This document shows positions 5,323 to 11,940 of a stretch of 11,940 nt of DNA, piece by piece. Made by a program: the position numbers and the translations under genes. Source of the stretch: CAZWUW01 sp964636895 (lineage in GTDB: Bacteria > Bacillota > Thermincolia > Thermincolales > CAZWUW01). Location of the stretch: NCBI GenBank assembly GCA_964636895.1, contig CAZWUW010000086.1:1-11940 (forward strand). Reading direction: 5' to 3'. The notes under the pieces were generated by a model. The model searched no databases. It saw only the letters and a list, made by a program, of their open reading frames with translations, and was not told the origin of the DNA. Every line of letters starts with the position of its first letter. Position 1 is the first letter of the stretch.

Positions 5323-7050
5323 ATGGGTAAGTTTTTCAGGGTCAACATGACTACCGAGGAGATTACTGCGGTACCTGTTCCGGACATGTATCAGGGTTTG
5401 GGGGGCCGGGCCCTCACATCAAAAGTTTTATTGCAGGAAGTTGTACCGACTTGTGAGCCTTTAGGACCAAACAACAAACTTGTTATCGCTCCCGGCTTGC
5501 TGTCCGGCACCAGGGCACCGTCATCCGGCCGTTTGTCGGTAGGGGGGAAAAGCCCACTAACTGGTGGCATCAAGGAAGCCAATGCCGGTGGTACAACGGC
5601 CCAAAAACTGGCCAGTCTGGGTATTAATGCGGTGATTATTGAAGGGCAGCCTGCCGGCGGTAAGTTTTACATACTGTATGTTGGCGAGCAGGGTGCCGAA
5701 TTACTGCCAGGCGATGAATACAAAGGTAAAGGCACTTACGAACTTAGTGAAATCCTTAGGGCCAAATATGGCAAACACATTGGTTTAATGCAAATAGGAC
5801 CTGCGGGTGAAATGCTCTTGGCTAATGCCGGCATTGCCAATAATGACCCGGAAGGTAACTCCAGCCGGTATGCGGGCCGTGGCGGCTTAGGTGCGGTTAT
5901 GGGTTCAAAAGGTCTTAGGGCTATTGTAGTGGATACACCTAAGAATATGGAAGCTCCAACAGCTAAGCCGGAAGTATTTAACGAAGCGGCAAAAAAATTC
6001 GCGCAAATTTTGCTGGAACACCCGGTTACCGGGCAGGGATTGGCCAATTTTGGGACTAATATACTGATGAACATAATAAACGAAGCCGGTGCCTTACCGA
6101 CCAAAAACTTCCGCACGGGAAGGTTTGAGAAAGCAAATGAAATCAGTGGTGAGAAGCTGGCCGAGGTAGCCCTGGCCAGGGGCGGCAAAGCCACCCATGT
6201 CTGCCATCCAGGATGTGTAATGCGCTGCTCCAATATTTATCCAATGCCTAATGGTAAGGTTTGTGCGCCGCTTGAGTACGAGTCGGCCTGGTCGTTGGGT
6301 GCCCACTGCGAGATTAGTGACTTGGATGATGTGGCTATGCTTAATTACATTTGTAATGATGCCGGGCTGGATACCATTGAAGCAGGCGGCACCTTGGGTA
6401 TTTTGATGGAAGCGGGCGTAATCCCATGGGGTGACGGCAAAGCTGCTATTAAAACATTAGAAGAAGTGGCTACCGGTTCGGCGTTAGGCCGGATTATCGG
6501 CAATGGCGCGGTTTTTACCGCCAGGGCCTATGGAGTAACACGGGTGGGCGCTGTCAAGGGCCAGCATATGCCGGCTTACGACCCCAGAGGGACGAAGGGC
6601 ATTGGAGTGACTTATGCCACTTCCACTATGGGTGCCGACCATACAGCCGGGTACAGTATTACGGCAAATGTACTTAAAGTGGGCGGTTACGTCGATCCTT
6701 TAAAGAAAGATGGTCAGGTGGATTTATCCAGAAACCTGCAAATAGCTACGGCGGCTATTGACGCCAGCGGGCTTTGCCTGTTTGTGGCCTTTGCCGTGCT
6801 AGACAACCCCGCCGGTCTGCCGACGATTGTGGAAATGCTAAACGCCAAATTTGACGCCAAGCTGACTGTGGATGATGTAATCAAGCTGGGTCAGCAGATT
6901 CTGCGAGATGAGCGGGAATTTAACAAAAAGGCCGGCTTTACCAAAGAAGCGGACCGGCTGCCGGAATTTTTCCGGGAGGAAGCGCTTACTCCCCATGGCA
7001 CTAAATTTGATGTGGCAGATGAAGAATTGGATGAACTGTATAACTTCTAA
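5323..7050 (+). CDS. Tungsten/molybdenum aldehyde:ferredoxin oxidoreductase family protein
   Basis: A 575-residue member of the AOR family: soluble enzymes holding a tungsten (or molybdenum) bis-pterin and one 4Fe-4S cluster, which oxidise aldehydes to acids with ferredoxin, or run in reverse. The N-terminal domain shows GGRALTSK, RLSVGGKSPLTGG and EANAGG, matching the cofactor-binding region. Cluster cysteines are Cys294, Cys298, Cys302 (CHPGCVMRC) and Cys485 (DASGLC). KGQHMPAYDPRG and GADHTAG with His440 are typical active-site segments, and GLDTIE matches the second pterin-binding loop. The 294/298/302 spacing is C-x3-C-x3-C, where the Pyrococcus AOR has C-x2-C-x3-C. AAGGGGGAT precedes the ATG. 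Upstream lies an attenuated leader and downstream a small coiled-coil gene. Substrate and choice of metal cannot be read from sequence. Confidence 0.93.
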   Translation: MGKFFRVNMTTEEITAVPVPDMYQGLGGRALTSKVLLQEVVPTCEPLGPNNKLVIAPGLLSGTRAPSSGRLSVGGKSPLTGGIKEANAGGTTAQKLASLGINAVIIEGQPAGGKFYILYVGEQGAELLPGDEYKGKGTYELSEILRAKYGKHIGLMQIGPAGEMLLANAGIANNDPEGNSSRYAGRGGLGAVMGSKGLRAIVVDTPKNMEAPTAKPEVFNEAAKKFAQILLEHPVTGQGLANFGTNILMNIINEAGALPTKNFRTGRFEKANEISGEKLAEVALARGGKATHVCHPGCVMRCSNIYPMPNGKVCAPLEYESAWSLGAHCEISDLDDVAMLNYICNDAGLDTIEAGGTLGILMEAGVIPWGDGKAAIKTLEEVATGSALGRIIGNGAVFTARAYGVTRVGAVKGQHMPAYDPRGTKGIGVTYATSTMGADHTAGYSITANVLKVGGYVDPLKKDGQVDLSRNLQIATAAIDASGLCLFVAFAVLDNPAGLPTIVEMLNAKFDAKLTVDDVIKLGQQILRDEREFNKKAGFTKEADRLPEFFREEALTPHGTKFDVADEELDELYNF

Positions 7051-7070
7051 GTATAAAAGGAGGATATACC

Positions 7071-7334
7071 ATGAGTTTCTTTGACAAGCTTAAAAAAGGC
7101 GCTCAGGAAATGGCGGAAAAATCCGAGGAACTGGTTGGGGCGGCTAAAATTAAAATTGCCATTACAAAAGTTGAGTCCGATATTGCTAAGCAGAAGACGG
7201 AATTGGGCGCGGCAGCTTACAAGCTATACAAAGAAGGGAAAATGGATGATTCTGAAATTACCGTTATATGTGAGGCGATTGACAAACTGCATTTGGAGAT
7301 TGAGAAGCTTAATGCCCAGTTGAAGGAACAATAA
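7071..7334 (+). CDS. Small coiled-coil protein, zinc-ribbon-less
   Basis: An 87-residue, soluble, almost wholly helical protein with no cysteine in its tail. It opens MSFFDKLKKGAQEMAEK and continues with heptad-like Lys/Glu/Ile/Leu segments. The opening and the pattern of alternating short helices resemble small Firmicute proteins that usually end in a C-terminal zinc ribbon; here the chain stops at KLNAQLKEQ with no CxxC. Start ATG 7071 has an excellent AAAGGAGG site. It follows the oxidoreductase gene by 20 bases with no terminator between, so the two are probably co-transcribed, and a terminator follows it. I cannot assign a function. A role as accessory to the oxidoreductase is suggested only by position. 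Confidence 0.75.
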   Translation: MSFFDKLKKGAQEMAEKSEELVGAAKIKIAITKVESDIAKQKTELGAAAYKLYKEGKMDDSEITVICEAIDKLHLEIEKLNAQLKEQ

Positions 7335-7350
7335 TCGGGAGCAAAACAGC

Positions 7351-7401
7351 AAGGGAGTGTACCAAAGTAATGTTTTTGGCGGCACTCCCTTGAAGCTTTT
7401 T
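7351..7401 (+). terminator. Probable terminator after the oxidoreductase operon
   Basis: AAGGGAGTG (7351-7359) pairs perfectly with CACTCCCTT (7383-7391), and inside it CCAAA (7362-7366) pairs with TTTGG (7375-7379). A TTTTT run starts six bases after the stem, at 7397. The gap between stem and T-run is longer than ideal, so termination efficiency is uncertain. Confidence 0.65.
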
Positions 7402-7427
7402 ATACTGTCAATGCCTGACTCGCCTTA

Positions 7428-7456
7428 TTGACTATAGTATTTTTTTGTGATAATAT
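7428..7456 (+). promoter_or_regulatory. Promoter for lysA
   Basis: TTGACT (-35, 7428-7433), a 17-base spacer, and TAATAT (-10, 7451-7456) preceded by TGA, an extended -10 element. Start would be near 7463, leaving a leader of about 60 bases. A small ATGGC/GCCAT hairpin (7477-7481/7494-7498) lies in it. No lysine riboswitch is present, since the leader is far too short. Confidence 0.6.
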
Positions 7457-7523
7457 ATTTTGAAGATTTGCTAGTTATGGCGGTCATTTTTTGGCCATCA
7501 ATCACGGGAGGGGAAAGTAATAA

Positions 7524-8880
7524 ATGAAGCTGCATGGTACTATGCACATCAATGAAAAAGGGCATCTGGAAATCGGCGGTTGTGATACTGTTGACCTGAC
7601 GAAGGAATTTGGCACACCTTTATATGTAATGGACGAAAAACTAATCAGGGACAACTGCAACAGTTATTATACCGCTTTTACGGGTACATATCCGGATTCG
7701 GAAGTTATTTATGCCAGCAAAGCCTTCCTGACTATGGCCATGTGCAACATTGTGGAGTCCGAGGGGCTGGGCCTGGATGTGGTTTCAGGCGGTGAACTGC
7801 ATACGGCTCTGAAAGCCAAATTCCCTGCGGAGAAGATTTATTTTCACGGTAATAATAAAACTTCAGACGAGTTGACAATGGCATTGGATGCTAAGATTGG
7901 CCGGTTTGTGGTGGATAATTTCTATGAAATGGAGCTTTTGAATAACCTGGCCGGGGCCATGCATACCAAGGCTCATATATTAATCAGGATTACCCCCGGC
8001 ATCGAGGCACATACCCATGAATATATTCAGACCGGACAAATCGACTCTAAGTTTGGTTTGGTGATGNNNNNNNNNNAGCAGCGGTCAGGCTATGGCCGGT
8101 ATTAATAAAGCCCTGACCCTGAAAAATTTGGTCTTTAAAGGGATACACTGTCATATCGGTTCCCAGATTTTTGAACTTGAGTCATACCAGCATGCGGCAG
8201 AAGTGATGATGGATTTTGTGTCTAAGGTGAAGGCGGAGACCGGGCGTCAGGTGGAAGAACTGAACCTGGGCGGCGGTTTTGGGATATACTACACGGCCGG
8301 GGATAAACCGGCCAACATCAAGACTTATGCCAACCTTGTGATGGAAACTGTGCAACGGAAAGCCGAAGAGTCAGGTATCGTTATGCCCAAAGTAATTATT
8401 GAACCTGGCCGGTCCATTGTTGGAACGGCAGGGACCACTTTATACGCTGTCGGGTCAGTTAAAGATATTCCCGGCGTACGTAAATATGTGGCGGTTGACG
8501 GTGGAATGACCGATAACCCCCGCCCGGCGCTTTATCAGGCCCGGTATGAAGCTATTTTGGCTAATAAGGCCAATGAAACGAAACAGGAAGTGGTGTCCAT
8601 TGCCGGCAAATGCTGTGAATCAGGCGACATGCTTATATGGGATGTGAATCTGCCGCAGGTTGAGTCCGGTGATATCCTGGCTGTTTCCTCGACTGGAGCT
8701 TATAATTACTCTATGTCCAGTAATTACAACCGCATCGGCCGGGCGGCTGTAGTGCTGGTTTATAAAGGCGCGGCGGATTTGATTGTACAGCGGGAAAGTT
8801 ATGATGACCTGGTTAAAAATGATATTATCCCGGAAAGGTTTCGCAAAAATAAACCCCTGTCTGTAGCATCAAACGGGTGA
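7524..8880 (+). CDS. lysA: Diaminopimelate decarboxylase (interrupted by an N-run)
   Basis: This is the PLP enzyme for the last step of lysine synthesis, decarboxylating meso-diaminopimelate. The N-terminal barrel has the PLP lysine Lys66 in YASKAF, then GLDVVSGGEL and the product-side ITPGIEAHTHEYI. After the N-run come GIHCHIGSQI, the phosphate-binding GGGFGIYY, EPGRSI, the active-site CCESGD and the closing GAYNYSMSSNYN. Bases 8067-8076 are N. The upstream codons end exactly at 8066 and the downstream frame resumes at 8077, so the true gap must be a multiple of three. Joining SKFGLVM directly to SSGQAMAGI fits the family, giving about 448 residues, normal length. Start ATG 7524 follows GGGAGGGG by about ten bases. 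The gene appears monocistronic, with its own promoter and a palindrome behind it. Confidence 0.95.
8067..8076. other. Ten-base N-run (assembly gap) inside lysA
   Basis: Ten undetermined bases, probably a scaffold spacer of arbitrary length. As written it shifts the reading frame of lysA by one, which makes the gene look broken. Protein alignment by eye indicates zero or very few missing codons. Confidence 0.97.
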
Positions 8881-8908
8881 ATATTTACTTAAAGCTTGTT
8901 GTTTTATA

Positions 8909-8957
8909 ACCACAGAGAATACAGAGAACACTGAGTGTGCTCTGTGTTCTCTGTGGT
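8909..8957. repeat. Long palindrome of ACAGAG-like units (possible dispersed repeat or terminator)
   Basis: Left arm 8909-8926 (ACCACAGAGAATACAGAG) pairs with right arm 8940-8957 (CTCTGTGTTCTCTGTGGT) with a single T-G position in 18. Inside, after one mismatch, ACAC (8928-8931) pairs with GTGT (8935-8938) around a TGA loop. A run of seven T starts at 8965, so it may also end the lysA transcript. Sequences of this ACCACAGAG...CTCTGTGGT type occur, as far as I recall, as dispersed repeats in many environmental bacteria. Confidence 0.85.
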
Positions 8958-8983
8958 CTTATTGTTTTTTTCTTAATTAAAGT

Positions 8984-9012
8984 TTGACAAAACTGCCTGT
9001 TTTATCTAAAGT
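8984..9012 (+). promoter_or_regulatory. Promoter for the DHH-CBS-nucleotidyltransferase gene
   Basis: A perfect TTGACA (-35, 8984-8989) is followed after 17 bases by TAAAGT (9007-9012), four of six matches to the -10 consensus. The expected start near 9019 leaves a very short leader with the AGGGAGG site. Confidence 0.5.
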
Positions 9013-9033
9013 AAATAGAGACAGGGAGGCCGG

Positions 9034-11670
9034 ATGATGGAGATTATAGTAAGTCATAACAACACAGACCTAGACGGGCTGGCCGCCATGGTGGCGGCCA
9101 AAAAACTGTACCCGGACGCCGAGCTGGTGTATGCCGGAAAATTGCACCGGAATGTCCGGGAATTTATGTCCCTACATAAAGATACCCTTAATGTTATGCC
9201 GGCCAAGGATGTCCCTCAGGACCTGGTGGAACGGTTGATTCTGGTAGATACCAAAAGTCCCGGGCGGATTGGGGAATTAAAAAGTTTGCCGGATAAGCCC
9301 GGTATTGACATACATATTTATGACCACCATCCGGCCAGCGTCGGTGATGTGCAGGGCAGCCTGGAAGTGATTGAGCTGGTAGGTGCTACTACCACTTTGC
9401 TGGTGGAAATCATTAAAGAACAGGATATTGGTATTAATTCTTTTGAGGCGACGATATTTGCTCTAGGGATTTATGAGGATACCGGTAGTCTGACCTTTCC
9501 CACAACCACCCCCAGAGATGCTCAGGCCGTAGCGTATTTATTGGCTCAGGGGGCCAAACTGTCTGTTGTGGCGGATTTTATTGGCCGCCCGCTGACGGAG
9601 GAACAAAAATCACTTTTGAACACTTTGATTGTTTCGTCGGAGAACATGCTGATTAACGGGGTCAGAGTATTAGTTGCCAATGCTGCTATTGATGAATATA
9701 TCGGCGGTTTGTCACTGTTGACCCATAAGTTGGCTGATGTAGCCAATATTGATGTGGTTTTTGCCGTGGTACATATGGATGATCGGGTGCATATGGTGGC
9801 CAGAAGCAGACTGGATTCAGTAAATGTGGGGGAAATGCTTGGGCATTTTAACGGTGGCGGGCATGCCACGGCTGCTTCGGCTACGATAAAAAACGGTAAT
9901 GTTACAGAAATAGTGGAAAAACTCCGGGTGTTATTGCAGGATGGGGTACGTCCGGAAGTCGTGGCGGCGGATATCATGTCGGCCCCGGTAAAAACCCTGA
10001 CTTTGCAGACTACTATCCAGGAAGCCGGAAAAATCATGCTTCGGTACGGACATACCGGTCTGCCGGTAGTTGACGGGGAAAAGATGGTGGGCATTATTTC
10101 CCGCCGGGATATTGATAAAGCCAGGCACCACGGACTGGGACACGCGCCGGTAAAAGGTTTTATGTCCCGCAAGGTGCTAACCATTACCTCTAACACAACA
10201 TTGCCGGAAATACAACATTTGATGATTGACCATAATATCGGCCGCCTGCCGGTTATCGAAAAAAACAGGATTGCGGGAATAGTTTCCCGTACCGATATTT
10301 TGCGTACCCTGCATGGTGAAAATTATCCAGAACGTTACGAACGGGTATATAATATTACTCAACCCATTGGGGATCGCGCAGGGGATAATGTCATCGAACT
10401 GATGGCCAAAAACCTGCCAGCCAATGTCCGTGATTTGCTTGGCCAAATTAGTTACCTGGCCGATCAACAGGGCTGCGCGGTTTTTGTGGTGGGCGGGTTT
10501 GTACGCGACCTGCTGCTGGAAGTGGAAAACCTGGATATCGACCTGGTGGTGGAAGGTGACGGGATTGCCTTTGCCCGGGCACTGGCCGGGTTTCTCTGCG
10601 GCCGGGTGCGGATTCATGAGAAGTTTGGCACGGCCATGGTAATTTTACCTGACCATTTCCGTGTAGATGTGGCCACTGCCAGGACGGAATACTATGAATA
10701 TCCGGCTGCCCTGCCCCAAGTTGAAGTTTCTTCGCTTAGACAGGACCTCTACCGGCGGGATTTTACAGTTAATGCCATGGCCATTACCCTAAGCGTGCAT
10801 AATTTCGGCGTGCTGGTGGATTATTTCGGTGGCCGGCGGGATTTGGAAGAAGGAATTATCAGAGTTATGTATAATCTTAGTTTTGTGGAGGATCCTACCC
10901 GGATTTTGAGGGCGGTGCGTTTTGAACAGCGTTACGGTTTTACTATCGAGTCGCAGACCCTGAGCCTGGCTAAAGGGGCTATCAAATCCAGGATGCTGGC
11001 CAAATTGTCGGCAAACCGGGTTCGGGAAGAGGTAAAACATATTCTTAACGAGTCATGTCCTGTTGGGGCTATAAGACGGATGCAGGAACTGGGTATCTGG
11101 CGGTATATTTTGCCGGCAGCTGTGCTGGATGATGAGGTTTTGACCCTGGCGGGTAAATTGCCTGGGGCAATGAGTTTTGTGTGGGATATGGGGCTGCACG
11201 ATTATGACCCCTGGCTCATATATCTGGTCAGCCTGCTGCATAAAAGCGTTATAGACGCTGCCGGGCTGGAGGAAAAGTTACGGTTGACCAGGGATGAACA
11301 ACATATTGTGACGGAAATATTACGTCGCTGGTCTGGCACCATGAGTGAACTGGCGGCCACCCGGCCCATGAAAATGAGCGAAATTGCCGGGTTTTTGCGG
11401 GACTTTACGCCTGAGGGATATGTTTTTATTTTGGCCAAGGCCGATACTGACTGGGTTTCTGAGCGAATCAAGAATTACCTGGCCCGGTCCAGGCACAATA
11501 AATTGGCGGTTACCGGGGAAGATATAATAAAGCTGGGATACAAACCTGGACCTCTGTTCAAAGAAGTCCTGGACGTGCTGCGTGATGCGCGGCTGGACGG
11601 ACTGGTACAGACTCGCGAAGACGAACTGTGTTTTGCCAGGGACTATCTGGCCCAAAGAGAGGAGCATTAA
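9034..11670 (+). CDS. DHH/DHHA1-CBS-CBS-tRNA nucleotidyltransferase fusion (probable A-adding enzyme)
   Basis: An 878-residue multidomain enzyme. Residues 1-300 are a DHH/DHHA1 phosphoesterase with the full metal set visible: His8, Asp12, Asp14, Asp72, Asp97-His98-His99, Asp149, and GGGH at 274-277. Two CBS domains follow (about 313-365 and 374-430), each ending in a GI(I/V)SRxDI phrase; such pairs usually sense adenine nucleotides. Residues about 475-640 are a class II nucleotidyltransferase: GGFVRD (487-492), catalytic Asp501 and Asp503 (LDIDLV), RRDFTVNAMA (574-583) and EDPTRILRAVRF (619-630). The remainder is the helical tRNA-binding part. The domain order matches the Aquifex-type A-adding tRNA nucleotidyltransferase, which finishes the CCA end. 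ATG 9034 or 9037 follows AGGGAGG. Whether it adds A, CC or CCA cannot be told by eye. The next gene starts two bases after its stop. Confidence 0.92.
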   Translation: MMEIIVSHNNTDLDGLAAMVAAKKLYPDAELVYAGKLHRNVREFMSLHKDTLNVMPAKDVPQDLVERLILVDTKSPGRIGELKSLPDKPGIDIHIYDHHPASVGDVQGSLEVIELVGATTTLLVEIIKEQDIGINSFEATIFALGIYEDTGSLTFPTTTPRDAQAVAYLLAQGAKLSVVADFIGRPLTEEQKSLLNTLIVSSENMLINGVRVLVANAAIDEYIGGLSLLTHKLADVANIDVVFAVVHMDDRVHMVARSRLDSVNVGEMLGHFNGGGHATAASATIKNGNVTEIVEKLRVLLQDGVRPEVVAADIMSAPVKTLTLQTTIQEAGKIMLRYGHTGLPVVDGEKMVGIISRRDIDKARHHGLGHAPVKGFMSRKVLTITSNTTLPEIQHLMIDHNIGRLPVIEKNRIAGIVSRTDILRTLHGENYPERYERVYNITQPIGDRAGDNVIELMAKNLPANVRDLLGQISYLADQQGCAVFVVGGFVRDLLLEVENLDIDLVVEGDGIAFARALAGFLCGRVRIHEKFGTAMVILPDHFRVDVATARTEYYEYPAALPQVEVSSLRQDLYRRDFTVNAMAITLSVHNFGVLVDYFGGRRDLEEGIIRVMYNLSFVEDPTRILRAVRFEQRYGFTIESQTLSLAKGAIKSRMLAKLSANRVREEVKHILNESCPVGAIRRMQELGIWRYILPAAVLDDEVLTLAGKLPGAMSFVWDMGLHDYDPWLIYLVSLLHKSVIDAAGLEEKLRLTRDEQHIVTEILRRWSGTMSELAATRPMKMSEIAGFLRDFTPEGYVFILAKADTDWVSERIKNYLARSRHNKLAVTGEDIIKLGYKPGPLFKEVLDVLRDARLDGLVQTREDELCFARDYLAQREEH

Positions 11671-11672
11671 TT

Positions 11673-11940
11673 GTGAATACATTACTAATATATGCAATTC
11701 AAATCCCTGCAATTTTGATTGCATTGACTTTTCATGAGTATATGCACGGCCGGGTGGCTTATGCCTTGGGCGACCCTACTCCCAAAGAACAGGGGCGGCT
11801 GACGCTGAATCCGATAAAGCATTTGGATCCTTTAGGTTCAATTCTGCTGCTTTTGGTCGGTTTTGGCTGGGCTAAACCGGTGGAGGTTAACCCCTTTCAT
11901 TTTAAGGGCGACCGGGGCAAGGGGATGCTCTGGGTTGCTC
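11673..11940 (+). CDS. Site-2 protease family zinc metalloprotease (3' truncated by window)
   Basis: The first 89 codons of an integral membrane zinc protease of the M50/S2P family. The N-terminal helix carries the zinc-binding HEYMH motif (HExxH) at residues 21-25, followed by GRVAYALGDPTP, GRLTLNPIKHLDPLG and GFGWAKPVEVNP, all typical of the short bacterial site-2 protease homologues of about 200 residues. The second zinc-ligand motif near the C-terminus lies beyond the window. GTG 11673 is the start because GAGAGGAG lies 8 bases upstream; the TTG at 11671 is closed at once by TGA. It begins two bases after the nucleotidyltransferase stop, so the two genes are probably one transcription unit. 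Substrate unknown. Confidence 0.92.
   Translation, partial: MNTLLIYAIQIPAILIALTFHEYMHGRVAYALGDPTPKEQGRLTLNPIKHLDPLGSILLLLVGFGWAKPVEVNPFHFKGDRGKGMLWVA

Noticed and set aside
5736..6233. Minus-strand 165-codon open frame inside the oxidoreductase gene
   Set aside because: It is antisense to a well-conserved AOR region and shows no recognisable protein features.
7457..7523. Lysine riboswitch before lysA
   Set aside because: The likely leader is only about 60 bases with one weak 5-bp hairpin; a lysine riboswitch needs well over 150 bases and a five-way junction.
7524..8880. lysA as a frameshifted pseudogene
   Set aside because: The frame break coincides exactly with the ten N bases, and both halves carry intact catalytic motifs.
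9546..10196. Minus-strand 216-codon open frame inside the nucleotidyltransferase gene
   Set aside because: The plus-strand frame encodes clear DHHA1 and CBS domains here; the antisense translation shows no domain and is a coding shadow.

Overview
The window looks like a chromosomal segment from an anaerobic Firmicute with cytochromes. I infer a Peptococcaceae-type or Sporomusaceae-type lineage, not a species. The basis is strong GGAGG-type ribosome binding sites, GTG starts, a tungsten-type aldehyde:ferredoxin oxidoreductase, a DHH-CBS-tRNA nucleotidyltransferase fusion, and a System I (Ccm) cytochrome c maturation operon. Every gene I can support lies on the plus strand. No rRNA, tRNA, CRISPR array or transposase gene was seen.

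Region 1 (1-4878) is a tightly packed ccm operon entered inside ccmF: ccmF (3' end), two tandem ccmH-like genes, a short ccmI-like gene, ccmE, a small membrane coiled-coil gene, ccmA, ccmB, ccmC and ccmD. CcmA/CcmB/CcmC/CcmD would load heme onto CcmE, and CcmF with the CcmH-like proteins would attach it to apocytochrome c outside the membrane. The system is non-canonical. CcmE carries a Cys-x3-Tyr heme site instead of His-x3-Tyr. The CcmH copies lack the LRCxxC motif: one has Cys-x7-Cys and the other has His-x7-Cys. No CcmG thioredoxin or TPR-bearing CcmI is visible here.

Region 2 (4879-5322) is 444 bases without a gene. Its first part is a cluster of perfect inverted repeats and G-run hairpins (4887-5065). 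Its second part is a structured leader with a TATAAT box and an intrinsic terminator just ahead of the next gene, so a cis-regulatory RNA is likely.

Region 3 (5323-7401) holds the tungsten/molybdenum aldehyde oxidoreductase gene, a small coiled-coil protein gene, and a terminator hairpin.

Region 4 (7402-8880) is a promoter and lysA (diaminopimelate decarboxylase). The gene is interrupted by ten N bases that appear to be an assembly join with little or no missing sequence.

Region 5 (8881-11940) begins with a long imperfect palindrome built from ACAGAG-like units and a promoter. It continues with an 878-residue DHH/DHHA1-CBS-CBS-tRNA nucleotidyltransferase (probable A-adding enzyme) and the start of a site-2 metalloprotease gene that runs off the window.
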